Notes: generated by a model not told the origin, from the sequence alone. A stretch of 64,000 nt of DNA from CAZLAK01 sp964557545 (GCA_964557545.1 CAZLAK010000005.1:9354-73353), one strand, 5' to 3'. Counted from the stretch's first letter, positions 8,104 to 18,064 are shown. Translations and numbers: made by a program.

Positions 8104-8523
8104 ATGGTCCAATTCGGAAGCCGCAAGGTAGCCAGGGCGGCCATTGAAATGGCCCTCACCGACGGCAGGGAACAGGAGAAGGAATACAAGCAGCGCTTGG
8201 CCCGGGAGGGCATTAAAGCGGCGGCGGTGGATTACGGCGGGGACTTTATCTCTTCCGTGAACAAAATCATTGAGCGGGCTGTGGTGGCTTCCAAGAGGGA
8301 AGGCGTGATCAGAGAAGTTCACGCCGAGGAGGGAGCGGTAGCGGGAGCAACCAGGGAGGCGCTTTCGCAGGTGATGATCAAGGCGGCAGGATTAAATGTA
8401 GGCGGAAAAATCGGCATTGCCAGGAAAGACGACCACATTAGCGTGGCAGTTTTCTTTGGGGTAGGCCTTTTACATTTGGACGAGGTGGCCATTGGCCTGG
8501 GCCACCGGGCTGTAAGCTCTTAA
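8104..8523 (+). CDS. hutP: HutP-family RNA-binding antiterminator
   Basis: HutP in Bacillus binds histidine, Mg2+ and UAG-rich RNA to let transcription through the terminator of the hut operon. This 139-residue protein has the family pattern of an N-terminal helical region, a central SSVNKIIERAVVASKREGVI segment and the C-terminal VAVFFGVGLLHLDEVAIGLG followed by HRAV, including conserved histidines. AAGGAGG lies upstream of ATG 8104. No histidine-utilisation genes are nearby, so it may control another target. HutP-like proteins without a hut operon are common in Clostridia. Confidence 0.8.
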   Translation: MVQFGSRKVARAAIEMALTDGREQEKEYKQRLAREGIKAAAVDYGGDFISSVNKIIERAVVASKREGVIREVHAEEGAVAGATREALSQVMIKAAGLNVGGKIGIARKDDHISVAVFFGVGLLHLDEVAIGLGHRAVSS

Positions 8524-8554
8524 AGCAAGTTCATAAAATATCAGGGTGAGGTCT

Positions 8555-9034
8555 GTGGGCCTTTTGGAATGGCTTTCCGGCACCAACCAAAATGTTTTTC
8601 TCTTCGGGCTCTCCTTTGCCAACGCCGTTTTTTTTCCAATAGGTCCCGAGATAGCTTTCGTGCCTATTTTGCTGGTTAACCACCACCGCCTTGTTCCCTG
8701 CGCCTCCAGTTGTGTAGCCGGGAGCGTTGCCGGTCTCATGCTCACTTACTTCCTCTCTTCCTTTTGCGGCAGGCCTTTTGCTGAAAAATATGTTCCCCCC
8801 GATAAGTTTGCCTCGGGTGTACAGATTTTTGCCAAGTATGGTCCCTGGGCGCTAGTAATTGCTTCCATGTTTCCGGTTTTTCCCTACCGCATACTGGTGA
8901 TCGTCTCCGGCTTTTTACGCCAGAGGCCGGCGCTTGTTTTTTTCTTTCTCACTGTCGGCAAGGCTCTGAGGTTCTTTGGCTACGGTTTTTTAATAGTTAA
9001 AGCGGGAAAGTTCGCTACTAAGTTTATTTTTTAA
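8555..9034 (+). CDS. VTT/DedA-family membrane protein
   Basis: About 159 residues with several hydrophobic segments. FPIGPEIAFVPILLVNHHRL, a GSVAGLMLTYFLSSFCGRPF segment, KYGPWALVIASMFPVFPYR and a glycine-containing final helix fit the VTT (SNARE-associated, DedA/YqaA) fold, whose members include lipid scramblases and undecaprenyl-phosphate flippases. GTG 8555 is preferred over GTG 8546 because GGTGAGG would then act as its ribosome site. Its substrate cannot be told from sequence. Confidence 0.65.
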   Translation: MGLLEWLSGTNQNVFLFGLSFANAVFFPIGPEIAFVPILLVNHHRLVPCASSCVAGSVAGLMLTYFLSSFCGRPFAEKYVPPDKFASGVQIFAKYGPWALVIASMFPVFPYRILVIVSGFLRQRPALVFFFLTVGKALRFFGYGFLIVKAGKFATKFIF

Positions 9035-9079
9035 TTCTTAAATATATCCTTAAAATATGCCAGTGGAGGTCTATAGGCC

Positions 9080-10093
<1,014 letters not shown>

Positions 10094-10094
10094 G

Positions 10095-11387
10095 ATGGAA
10101 TTGAAAGTAACGCCGGCTCGCCGCCTGGAGGGAGAGGTTATCCTGCCCGGCGATAAATCCATATCCCACCGGGCAGCCCTTATTGGTTCGCTGGCTGAAG
10201 GAAAAACGGTCATTTACAATTACGCCATGGGAAGGGACTGCCTGTCCACGCTGGCGTGCCTGCGCCAGCTGGGAGTGGAAATTACTCTTTCGGAAAATGG
10301 CACGGTTTGCATAAACGGGCACGGACCTGACGGCTTAAAAGAGCCAGCTGACGTGCTGGATGCCGGCAATTCCGGCACCACCATGCGGCTCTTGGCCGGC
10401 ATTTTGGCCGGGCGCCCTTTTTTCAGCGTGCTTACAGGCGACAGCTCCTTGCGCCGGCGGCCAATGCGGCGCATAGCCGAGCCGCTTGTGCTCATGGGTG
10501 CAAGTGTTGACGGCCGGGCGAACGGGTCTTACCCTCCCTTAGCACTGCGGGGCGGGCCGCTAAAAGCCATCGAGTACGCCTCACAGGTTGCCAGCGCCCA
10601 GGTAAAATCGGCGGTCCTGCTGGCCGCCCTGCAGGCAAGCGGGAAAACTGTCTATAAAGAGCCCTGCCGCTCACGTGACCATACGGAGAGGATGCTTTTA
10701 TTTTTCGGCGCCGGCCTTTGCGCCGGTGATAATTGGGTTTCTATAGAGGGCGGGCAGGCATTAGAGGGCAGGGTGGTGCGCGTTCCCGGCGATATTTCTT
10801 CTGCCGCCTTTTTTATGGCTGCTGCCGCTGTACTCCCCGGCTCGCGCCTGGTTTTTAAGGATTTGGGCTTAAATCCCACCCGCACCGGTTTCCTGGAAGT
10901 GCTGGAAGAAATGGGCGCAGGCGTCGAGATCCTGGCGCGCCGGGAAGAGGGCGGTGAGCCGGTGGGGGATGTGAGCGTCTTTTACCGCCGGCGCCCCCGC
11001 GGCGTAAAAGTGGGCGGCGGGCTCATACCGCGCCTCATCGACGAAATCCCAGCCCTGTGTGTAGTGGCGGCTGTGGCCGAGGGGATCACGGAGATAAGAG
11101 ATGCAGCCGAACTGAAAGTAAAGGAAAGCGACCGCCTGGCTTCAGTGGCCGCCCTGTTGAGCGCCTTTGGCGCTTTGGTGGAGGAACTGCCGGAGGGTAT
11201 TATCGTGCGCGGTGTAAAAGAACTGCGCGGCACTGCCTGCCAGAGCTTTGGGGATCACCGCCTGGCCATGGCCGCTGCCGTTGCCGGTCTTGTGGCTGAC
11301 GGCGAAACGGTAGTGCAGGGAGCGGAGTGCATGGACGTCTCTTTCCCCAACTTTGCCCAGGTCCTAAATGAGTTGCGGGCCGGCTAA
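10095..11387 (+). CDS. aroA: 3-phosphoshikimate 1-carboxyvinyltransferase (EPSP synthase)
   Basis: Sixth step of the shikimate pathway: transfers enolpyruvyl from phosphoenolpyruvate to shikimate 3-phosphate. 430 residues with the standard motifs GDKSISHRAALIGSLAEG, DAGNSGTTMRLLAG, GDSSLRRRPMRR, ASAQVKSAVLLAAL, RDHTERMLLFFGA and KESDRLASVAALLSAFG. ATG 10095 follows the aroF stop by one base, with GGAGGGAATG in the overlap zone as ribosome site. Normal length and no missing active-site motif. Confidence 0.96.
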   Translation: MELKVTPARRLEGEVILPGDKSISHRAALIGSLAEGKTVIYNYAMGRDCLSTLACLRQLGVEITLSENGTVCINGHGPDGLKEPADVLDAGNSGTTMRLLAGILAGRPFFSVLTGDSSLRRRPMRRIAEPLVLMGASVDGRANGSYPPLALRGGPLKAIEYASQVASAQVKSAVLLAALQASGKTVYKEPCRSRDHTERMLLFFGAGLCAGDNWVSIEGGQALEGRVVRVPGDISSAAFFMAAAAVLPGSRLVFKDLGLNPTRTGFLEVLEEMGAGVEILARREEGGEPVGDVSVFYRRRPRGVKVGGGLIPRLIDEIPALCVVAAVAEGITEIRDAAELKVKESDRLASVAALLSAFGALVEELPEGIIVRGVKELRGTACQSFGDHRLAMAAAVAGLVADGETVVQGAECMDVSFPNFAQVLNELRAG

Positions 11388-11427
11388 CCGCTAAAACAAC
11401 AACCCGGGAGGATTGCAGCAGGAAGTC

Positions 11428-12105
11428 ATGAGCTTTCGTCCTAATATAGCCATAGACGGGCCGGCGGGGGCCGGCAAGAGCACGGTAGCCAGGCTGGTGG
11501 CTGAAGAACTGGGGTACACGTACGTGGATACCGGTGCCATGTACAGGGCGCTGGCCCTTTTGGCCCTGCGCTGCGGGGTAGACGCCCAAGACGAAGAAAA
11601 ACTGGCCCGTCTAGCGGAAAGTGCCCGCTTGGAGCTTATGCCCGGCGAGAATGGAGCCCTTAAAATATTCTTAAACGGGGAGGACGTTTCCCGGGAAATC
11701 AGGGACCCTTCCGTATCCCAGGTGGTTTCTCACGTTGCGCGCGTGCCGGCGGTGAGGCGCCGGCTGGCGGAGCTGCAGAGGGCGCTGGCCAGAGGCGGGG
11801 GTGTGGTTATGGAGGGCAGGGACATCGGCACAGCCGTTCTCCCCGGTGCTGAAGTTAAAGTTTTTCTAACCGCTTCTGTTGCCGAGCGGGCCAGGCGCCG
11901 GCGGGAAGAACTGGCCGCCCGCGGTTACAAAGTAAATCAGCGCCAGGTGGAAGAAGAAATAATCCAAAGGGACGCCCTGGACAGCAGCCGGGAGGTAGAC
12001 CCTTTAATGCCGGCACCCGATGCCTTTGTTATAGACTGCTCTTCCTTAACAGTAGAGCAGGTAGTCCGGGCTATAATCTCCAGAGTAAAAAAACAGGAGC
12101 GTTAG
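11428..12105 (+). CDS. cmk: Cytidylate kinase
   Basis: Phosphorylates CMP and dCMP for nucleotide supply. About 225 residues with the P-loop GPAGAGKST near the start, YVDTGAMYRALALLAL, GRDIGTAVLPGAEVKVFLTA and the lid arginines ARRRREEL. ATG 11428 with CAGGAAG is preferred; TTG 11413, directly after GGGAGGA, would add five residues. It sits 40 bases after aroA and three bases before plsC, in the same run of genes seen in many Clostridia (aroA-cmk-plsC-ispH). Confidence 0.95.
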   Translation: MSFRPNIAIDGPAGAGKSTVARLVAEELGYTYVDTGAMYRALALLALRCGVDAQDEEKLARLAESARLELMPGENGALKIFLNGEDVSREIRDPSVSQVVSHVARVPAVRRRLAELQRALARGGGVVMEGRDIGTAVLPGAEVKVFLTASVAERARRRREELAARGYKVNQRQVEEEIIQRDALDSSREVDPLMPAPDAFVIDCSSLTVEQVVRAIISRVKKQER

Positions 12106-12108
12106 CCT

Positions 12109-12687
12109 ATGTTTTACCGTTTTGCTAGAGTAATTTGCCGTTTTATTCTGGCCGTTTTAAGGCGCTGGCGGGTGTACGGAGCAGAAAACCTGCCGGCAGC
12201 CGGCGGCATGGTGGTAGTTTCCAACCACACCAGTTACTGGGACCCGGTGGTAGTGGGATGTGCCCTCAAAAGGCAGGTTTATTTCATGGCTAAAGCCGAA
12301 CTCTTTGCTATTCCCCTTTTGGGTCCTGTAATCCGCGCTCTCGGTGCATTTCCGGTAAAGCGCCAGAGCACAGACCGGCAGGCCGTTAAAACCGCCCTTA
12401 ATCTCCTGGCCCGTGGCGAGCTGGTAGGGATTTTTCCCGAGGGGACGAGGAGCCACAGCGGCGAGCTTTTAAAACCGCACGTGGGGGCGGCCGTGCTGGC
12501 TTGCAAAGCGGGCGTGCCGCTTTTGCCGGTGGCCTTAAAAGGCACGCGGGGCATTTTTGGCCGGGTGGAAGTCTTTGTCGGCGAGCCCATCAAACTTTCT
12601 TTTGCGTCTAAGCCGGCCAAGCAGGACTTGGAAGAGGCCAGCGATGCAGTGATGAAAAAGATCGCCGGGCTTTTAAAGACAAAATAG
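12109..12687 (+). CDS. plsC: 1-acyl-sn-glycerol-3-phosphate acyltransferase
   Basis: Adds the second acyl chain to lysophosphatidic acid in phospholipid synthesis, at the membrane. 192 residues. An N-terminal hydrophobic stretch is followed by the catalytic motif SNHTSYWDP (HX4D), then the substrate motif FPEGTRSHSGELLKPHVGA. It starts three bases after cmk and so is cotranscribed with it. A normal short clostridial PlsC. Confidence 0.93.
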   Translation: MFYRFARVICRFILAVLRRWRVYGAENLPAAGGMVVVSNHTSYWDPVVVGCALKRQVYFMAKAELFAIPLLGPVIRALGAFPVKRQSTDRQAVKTALNLLARGELVGIFPEGTRSHSGELLKPHVGAAVLACKAGVPLLPVALKGTRGIFGRVEVFVGEPIKLSFASKPAKQDLEEASDAVMKKIAGLLKTK

Positions 12688-12780
12688 AGTTTGGCGTCAA
12701 ATTTCCGAAATAAAAAAGGTTTTTAGCAGGAGAATTTAAGTCTTTTGGCGAATTGTGCTCGACGTGGAAGAGGTGTAGCT

Positions 12781-14811
12781 GTGCGTGTCAAAGTGGCGGA
12801 CAAGGCAGGTTTTTGCTTTGGCGTGCGCCGGGCCATAGACATGGCTGTGCGCACCCTAGAAGAAAGCGGCGGCAGGGCGGTTTACTCGCTGGGGCCGCTC
12901 ATCCACAATCCCCAGGTTGTGCGCTGTCTTGAAGAAAAGGGCATTGTGGAAGTGTGTGACCTCGACGGTGTGAGGGAAGGAACCCTCATCATAAGGTCGC
13001 ACGGTGTAAGCCCTGCTGTGCTGGAGCGCGCCACGGAAAAGGGCTTAAAAGTGGTGGACGCTACCTGCCCTTACGTCCGCCGGGCACAAACGCTTGCCCG
13101 CGAGCTGGCCGCTTCGGGGCACCAGGTAGTGGTGGTAGGCGACCGGGAACACCCGGAGGTGCAGGGTATAGTCGGCTGGGCGGGGGAAGGAGCGCTGGTC
13201 GTGGAAGATCCGGCAGAGGTGCCCAGGCTAAATCTTGCCCGGCGGGTTGGGGTAGTTGCCCAAACGACGCTGCCGCAAGAGAAGTTTGCCTCTGTCGTTG
13301 AGGCTTTGGAAGCGGCTGGCGCAGAGTTAAAGGTGTGCAACACCATCTGCAGTGCCACGGCCGAGCGCCAGGAGGCGGCGCGCCGGCTGGCCCGGCAGGT
13401 GGAGGTAATGGTTGTCGTGGGCGGCAAGAACAGCGCCAACACCAGAAAGCTCGCTGCCTTGTGCGCCGAGAGCGGCACACCCACCTACCACATTGAGACG
13501 GCGGAAGAATTGGACCCCGCCTGGTTTGTGAATGTGGAAGCGGCGGGCGTGACGGCGGGTGCGTCAACGCCCGATTGGATAATAGAGGAGGTTAAAAGTC
13601 GCATGAGTGAGATTATTGAAGGAATGGGTTTCCAGGAAGAAGGCATGAAAGAGGCGGTGGAAGTAAAAGCGGTCCGTTACGGGCAGATATTAAAAGGCAC
13701 CGTAGTCCACGTCGGGCAAGATGAGGTCATGGTAGATGTAGGGGCCAAATCGGAAGGGGTTATACCCCTGCGCGAACTATCCTGCTATGAAGTGACCTCC
13801 CCTCAAGACGTCGTTAAAGTGGGGGATGAAATAGAAGTTTTTGTCTTAAAGGCGGAGGACAATGAGGGCAGGCTCATTCTGTCCAAAGAAAAGGCGGACG
13901 CCGAAAGGGCCTGGGTGAAGCTGGAAGAGGCCTTCCAGACCGGCGAGCCGGTGCGCGGGACGGTCAGGGAGGTGGTGAAGGGCGGCCTTTTGGTTGACGT
14001 GGGAGTGCGCGCTTTTTTGCCCGCCTCGCTGGTGGAGAAGGGGTACGTGGAAGACCTCTCTAAGTACACCGGCCAAGAAATTTCCGCCCGGGTCATTGAG
14101 TTGAACCGCAGCCGCAAGAAGGTCATCCTCTCCCGGAAGGTGGTGTTGGAAGAAGAGCAAGCCAGGCTGCGCCAGCATCTCCTGGAAAACCTGCAGGAAG
14201 GCCAGGTTGTAAAGGGCGTCGTGCGCCGCCTCACCCAGTTTGGTGCCTTTGTCGACATCGGCGGCATAGACGGGCTCCTGCACATTTCTGAGATGGCCTG
14301 GCACCGTATCAACCACCCCTCAGAAGTGGTCAAAGTAGGAGACGAGATTGAAGTTATGGTCCTCAAAGTGGACAGGGAGAGCGAGAAAATCTCTTTGGGG
14401 TTAAAGCAGGTAATCCCCAACCCTTGGGAGACCGTCGTGGAGAAGTATCCGGTGGGCAGCACTGTGAAGGCCAAAGTAGTAAGGCTGGCGCCGTTTGGGG
14501 CTTTTGTTCAGTTAGAACCCGGCGTGGAAGGGCTGGTCCACATCTCTCACTTGGCTAACCGCCACGTGGAGAGCCCCGAAGAGGTGATCTCTGAGGGTGA
14601 AGAAGTGGACGTCAAAGTACTGAGTGTTGACCCGGCAGAAAAGCGCATACGCCTGTCCATGCGCGATTTCACCAGAGAAAAACAGGAAAGGGAGCGCCGC
14701 GGCGACAACGGGCCGGCCCGAGGCCAGGCACCGCCGGACGTAGTCACTATTGGCGATATGGTGGGCAATCTCTTCGAGAAAGAAAAAGAAAAAGAAAAAG
14801 GAAAAGAATAA
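12781..14811 (+). CDS. ispH: IspH (HMBPP reductase) fused to ribosomal protein S1-like domains
   Basis: A two-part protein of about 676 residues. Residues 1-285 are 4-hydroxy-3-methylbut-2-enyl diphosphate reductase, the last step of the non-mevalonate isoprenoid pathway; the three iron-sulphur cysteines are C12 (GFCFG), C96 (ATCPYV) and C190 (NTICSAT). Four S1 RNA-binding domains follow, beginning near RYGQILKGTVVHVGQDEVMV, GEPVRGTVREVVKGGLLVDV, GQVVKGVVRRLTQFGAFVDI and GSTVKAKVVRLAPFGAFVQL, and the tail is a run of Glu-Lys repeats. GTG 12781 was chosen because AGAGGTG lies six bases upstream and IspH homology starts there. The fusion is known in Clostridia, where it supplies the S1 function. 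Confidence 0.95.
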   Translation: MRVKVADKAGFCFGVRRAIDMAVRTLEESGGRAVYSLGPLIHNPQVVRCLEEKGIVEVCDLDGVREGTLIIRSHGVSPAVLERATEKGLKVVDATCPYVRRAQTLARELAASGHQVVVVGDREHPEVQGIVGWAGEGALVVEDPAEVPRLNLARRVGVVAQTTLPQEKFASVVEALEAAGAELKVCNTICSATAERQEAARRLARQVEVMVVVGGKNSANTRKLAALCAESGTPTYHIETAEELDPAWFVNVEAAGVTAGASTPDWIIEEVKSRMSEIIEGMGFQEEGMKEAVEVKAVRYGQILKGTVVHVGQDEVMVDVGAKSEGVIPLRELSCYEVTSPQDVVKVGDEIEVFVLKAEDNEGRLILSKEKADAERAWVKLEEAFQTGEPVRGTVREVVKGGLLVDVGVRAFLPASLVEKGYVEDLSKYTGQEISARVIELNRSRKKVILSRKVVLEEEQARLRQHLLENLQEGQVVKGVVRRLTQFGAFVDIGGIDGLLHISEMAWHRINHPSEVVKVGDEIEVMVLKVDRESEKISLGLKQVIPNPWETVVEKYPVGSTVKAKVVRLAPFGAFVQLEPGVEGLVHISHLANRHVESPEEVISEGEEVDVKVLSVDPAEKRIRLSMRDFTREKQERERRGDNGPARGQAPPDVVTIGDMVGNLFEKEKEKEKGKE

Positions 14812-14816
14812 ATGAC

Positions 14817-14841
14817 AAGGAGCCAAAAGCTCCTTTTTTTA
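14817..14841 (+). terminator. Intrinsic terminator after ispH/S1
   Basis: A perfect seven-base-pair stem AAGGAGC-CAAAA-GCTCCTT followed by T6, five bases past the stop codon. It closes the aroF-to-ispH gene run. Confidence 0.9.
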
Positions 14842-14945
14842 TTGCACTTTTGCGCCCCTTGCCGCGCATATTTTCGGCCGGCCGCGGAAATTATACCAAA
14901 TGGCACGCACCGTGTCGCAAAGTATAACGGGGAAGGTGAACAACA

Positions 14946-15698
14946 GTGCTCGGTTTTCCCATAGGAGTTGCCGCCCTCCTGGCAGTATCAGTGCTCATTT
15001 ACCTCGGGCTTGCTCACCGCGCTCTGGACCGGATGAGGCTTTCTGACCGCGGGGCGCTGGTAGTTATCGGGGCCATTATTGTCGGCAGTTTCATTAATAT
15101 CCCGCTCCCTTTTATGCCTTTCACTACCAGTATAAACGTCGGCGGGGCGTTAGTACCCCTGGGGGTAGCCGCCTACCTCCTGGCCAGGGCCGGCACCCGG
15201 AAGGAGTGGTTTAGGGCGCTGGCCGCTGCCCTGGCTACGTCTGTAGTAGTATTTTTTATCGGTTCGCTGGTCAATACTGGTCCTACGGCTGAGCCGGCGG
15301 GGCGCTACGCCGTACTGGACCCCATTTACCTATATCCCTTGGCGGGCGGCATCACTGCCTACTTGGCCGGCCGCTCCCGCCGCTCGGCTTTTATAGCCGC
15401 CACGCTCGGTGTGCTGCTGGTAGATGTTTTCAACTACGTGTGGCTGGTCAAGAACCGGGCCCCCGCTTCCTACACGGTGAGCATCGGCGGAGCGGGCGCT
15501 TTTGACGCTGTAGTCCTTGCCGGCATACTGGCCGTTTTGCTGGCCGAGGTGCTGGGCGAGTCCCTGGAGAGACTGGCAGGAGGTCCCTCCGCTGCGGATA
15601 GACCTGCCGAACTCGTCAAGGGGCTTAAAAAACCTGAAGCCGCGCGGGCTAAAAGTGAGCAAAAACCCGCACCGGGCGAAGATAATACCGGTCTTTAA
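14946..15698 (+). CDS. DUF1614 family membrane protein
   Basis: A 250-residue integral membrane protein from GTG 14946 with GGGGAAGGTGAA upstream. Seven or so hydrophobic segments alternate with short loops; the pattern GAIIVGSFINIPLP, INVGGALVPLGVAAYLL and GAGAFDAVVLAGILAVLLAE fits DUF1614, a family of unknown function found in spore-formers. The last 45 residues are hydrophilic and probably cytoplasmic. It lies 37 bases before spoIIP on the same strand, so a sporulation-linked role is possible but not shown. Confidence 0.75.
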   Translation: MLGFPIGVAALLAVSVLIYLGLAHRALDRMRLSDRGALVVIGAIIVGSFINIPLPFMPFTTSINVGGALVPLGVAAYLLARAGTRKEWFRALAAALATSVVVFFIGSLVNTGPTAEPAGRYAVLDPIYLYPLAGGITAYLAGRSRRSAFIAATLGVLLVDVFNYVWLVKNRAPASYTVSIGGAGAFDAVVLAGILAVLLAEVLGESLERLAGGPSAADRPAELVKGLKKPEAARAKSEQKPAPGEDNTGL

Positions 15699-15734
15699 AA
15701 TTTTAAAATTATTGTCGCGGGAAGGTGACAGGAA

Positions 15735-17048
15735 TTGTTAAAGAAGAAGAACTTAAAGGCGCACGTCTTTTTCCCGGCAGCACTGCTGGTTTTTGCCATC
15801 ATCTTTTTAACCGTCTTTTATGCCGCCTGCCGGCTGCCCGGCAGTGCGGCGGTGCGGGCGGCCGGCCTGCGGGGTTTTTTTAGCGGAGAAAAACCGGACC
15901 ATTTAGCCGGCTCTTACACGACTATTGTGGACGAAGAGGGCAGTGTTTTGAGCATGATGGCCCGGACCGTTTTTGCCGGCGACGAGCTGTACACGGCCGA
16001 AGGCCGCACCTACCGCATAGAGAGCGTGCGCGGAAGTAATGCCAAAGCGCGCTTTTTGGGCATGGACCCGCAAATAGTGGCCTACAACGAATACTTTGCC
16101 GGTTTAGGCGTGCCGGTGATGAAAATGATGGCCGAACAGAAGCCGGCCAGCGTGGCCGTTTACCACACCCACTCCGACGAGTCGTACGTCCCGACAGACG
16201 GCGCAGAATCTATACCCTTTAAGGGAGGGATTTATCAAGTGGGGCGGTCGCTGGCAGAAAAGCTGCAGCGCCGTGGGTCGCAGGTACACTACGACCAGAC
16301 ACCCCACGACCCGCACGACAACAACGCCTACGTGCGCTCGCGCCGCACAGCCGCCAACCTGCTCAAAGCCAATCCCTCCGCTATCCTTGATGTGCACCGC
16401 GACGGCGTGCCCGACCCCAGCTACTACCGGACGACGATAGACGGCAAAAGCGTGGCCAAGCTGCGGCTGGTAGTGGGGCGCGAGAACCCCCGCATGGATG
16501 CCAATATGGACTTTGCCAAAAAGACGATGGCGGCGGCCAACAACATGCACCCCAATGTGGTCAAAGAAATTTTTGTGGGCAAGGGCGATTACAACCAGGA
16601 TTTGTCACCTACAGCTCTGCTCATTGAAGCCGGCACTCATACCAACACGCGGGAAGAGGCGGCTGAGGGTGTGGCCATGTTTGCCGAGGCACTGCCCGCC
16701 GTACTGGGTGCTGCCCTGCCCGGGACTGCGGCTGCGCCGGGCGCCGGCCGGACGGCCGGGACAGCAGGAGGCGCCCTGAAAGCCCTGGGCTGGATTGTAG
16801 GGCTTACTGTGGCCGGGGGGCTGATCTTCCTCTTAGTGAGCAGCGGCAGCTGGGAAAATGCCAAAAAAAGGCTTGCCGGCTTTAGCAAGGAGTTTACCAG
16901 TGCTTTTGGACCGCGCCGGGTGCGCAAAAAAAGGGCAGCGAGAAAGAACGGGCCCGGCGGCGGTGATGCCGGTGCACCTTTGAGTGACAGTGACGCTGCC
17001 GGCGACCGGGTGCTGGCGGAAGCAAAGGACGACGTGACCAATGATTAA
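15735..17048 (+). CDS. spoIIP: Stage II sporulation protein P
   Basis: SpoIIP is the amidase/endopeptidase of the SpoIID-SpoIIM-SpoIIP complex that removes septal peptidoglycan so that the mother cell can engulf the forespore. 437 residues. An N-terminal membrane anchor (FFPAALLVFAIIFLTVFYAA) is followed by the catalytic domain with VAVYHTHSDESYVPTDG, ILDVHRDGVPD, LRLVVGRENP and LLIEAGTHTNTREEAAEG, which hold the zinc-binding and catalytic residues. Unusually there is a second hydrophobic segment (ALGWIVGLTVAGGLIFLLVS) and a basic tail of about 60 residues. Start TTG 15735. Expected to be under sporulation control; no clear promoter was read. Confidence 0.92.
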   Translation: MLKKKNLKAHVFFPAALLVFAIIFLTVFYAACRLPGSAAVRAAGLRGFFSGEKPDHLAGSYTTIVDEEGSVLSMMARTVFAGDELYTAEGRTYRIESVRGSNAKARFLGMDPQIVAYNEYFAGLGVPVMKMMAEQKPASVAVYHTHSDESYVPTDGAESIPFKGGIYQVGRSLAEKLQRRGSQVHYDQTPHDPHDNNAYVRSRRTAANLLKANPSAILDVHRDGVPDPSYYRTTIDGKSVAKLRLVVGRENPRMDANMDFAKKTMAAANNMHPNVVKEIFVGKGDYNQDLSPTALLIEAGTHTNTREEAAEGVAMFAEALPAVLGAALPGTAAAPGAGRTAGTAGGALKALGWIVGLTVAGGLIFLLVSSGSWENAKKRLAGFSKEFTSAFGPRRVRKKRAARKNGPGGGDAGAPLSDSDAAGDRVLAEAKDDVTND

Positions 17049-17081
17049 GACTTGTTTGGTAAGCCACAATAATAAGGAGGA

Positions 17082-17108
17082 GCGGGCGGCCCGTAAAAAG
17101 CCGCCCGC
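17082..17108 (+). terminator. Strong hairpin after spoIIP, without U-run
   Basis: A perfect nine-base-pair GC stem, GCGGGCGGC and GCCGCCCGC, around a loop of nine bases. There is no following T-run, so it is either a weak terminator or an RNA-stabilising structure between spoIIP and the DUF3189 genes. Confidence 0.45.
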
Positions 17109-17148
17109 CGCCAATTTATTAAACTTTTAAAACTTATGGTGGTAAAAC

Positions 17149-17703
17149 TTGAAAATTATTTATCACTGCTACGGCGGTGCTCACTCTTCGGTTACAGCCG
17201 CTTTTGTCCATTTAGGGCGCTTGCCCGAAGACCGCCCGCCCTCCCCCAAGGAACTGGTGAGTCTGCCCCTTTTTGACCGGCAGGAAGCGGGTGACCACGG
17301 CCGCTTAATCTTTCTTGGCTCCGATGAAATGGGCAACCAGATCTACCTGGTGGGCAGGCGCGGCCGGGCGGAAGTGCTGGAGGGTGTTTTTAGCGGCCTG
17401 ACCGCCATTTTTGGTATTGCTGATGGTGACTACCTCTTGGTGGATGTAATGGGCAGTGTTAACCTGGCCATGATGTTTGGCGGCTACCTTTCCCGCCGGC
17501 TGGGTTGGGAGCTGGTGGGCCGGCCGCTGGTTGCCTTTGGCACAAGGGCAGCTTACTGGAAGATTGTAAAAACAGTACACGCCGTAAAGGAGTACTTGAA
17601 GAATGGGTGCCAAGAGGGTGATGTATTTCAGCGGAAGTTCCCTGCCGCTTTCGTTTTTGGCCGGCGCTCTCCACACTGGTCTTCTAGCGCCGGGAAGACT
17701 TAA
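17149..17703 (+). CDS. DUF3189 family protein (first copy)
   Basis: A 184-residue protein from TTG 17149. MKIIYHCYGGAHSSVTAAFV at the start and GIADGDYLLVDVMGSVNLAM in the middle are typical of DUF3189, a family of unknown function common in spore-forming Clostridia. The recognisable domain ends about residue 150 (HAVKEYLKNG); the last 33 residues are encoded within the start of the next gene in another frame and look unrelated to the family. That suggests loss of an earlier stop codon or a small frameshift near 17600. Confidence 0.7.
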   Translation: MKIIYHCYGGAHSSVTAAFVHLGRLPEDRPPSPKELVSLPLFDRQEAGDHGRLIFLGSDEMGNQIYLVGRRGRAEVLEGVFSGLTAIFGIADGDYLLVDVMGSVNLAMMFGGYLSRRLGWELVGRPLVAFGTRAAYWKIVKTVHAVKEYLKNGCQEGDVFQRKFPAAFVFGRRSPHWSSSAGKT

Positions 17704-18064
17704 AGATGCTGCCCTGCTCGGACTTTCTTTTGCCAAAGAAAGCAAAATATCCGAGGGGAGGATTTACTGCTTTGGTGAAAGCGGCGATGCGTGCTGTGTC
17801 TACGCCCTGTGGGTAAAGGGCGAAAGGGGCATGGTCCCCAGGCTGGTAGCCAGCTTTTTGGAGATATACGGAATAGAGCCGGCAGAGCTTACCCTAGTAG
17901 ACATGGGCGCGCGCAGGAGTTGGCTGGCAGCGGCGGCCCTTTTTTTCTGGCGCTGCCGGCCCCTCAAAAAGCTGGGGCTTTGGCTCTTTGCCAGATCACT
18001 TGCTGCCTGCACGCAGTCCTTGGAAAAGCTGGTGGCCGGTGTAAAGGCGGGGGGCCGTCCTTGA
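17603..18064 (+). CDS. DUF3189 family protein (second copy)
   Basis: A 153-residue paralogue of the preceding gene. The family pattern is shared: VMYFSGSSLPLSFLAGALHT at the N-terminus and EIYGIEPAELTLVDMGARRS in the middle, matching IADGDYLLVDVMGS of the first copy. ATG 17603 has AAAGGAG ten bases upstream; ATG 17621 (AGAGGG) is an alternative. It overlaps the first copy by about 100 bases. No function is known; two DUF3189 genes in tandem beside DUF512-der is a clostridial arrangement. Confidence 0.7.
   Translation: MGAKRVMYFSGSSLPLSFLAGALHTGLLAPGRLKDAALLGLSFAKESKISEGRIYCFGESGDACCVYALWVKGERGMVPRLVASFLEIYGIEPAELTLVDMGARRSWLAAAALFFWRCRPLKKLGLWLFARSLAACTQSLEKLVAGVKAGGRP

Noticed and set aside
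14780..14811. The GAAAAA-type repeat at the end of ispH/S1 as a frameshift site
   Set aside because: The repeat stays in frame, encodes a Glu/Lys tail and ends at a stop just before the terminator, so no shift is needed.
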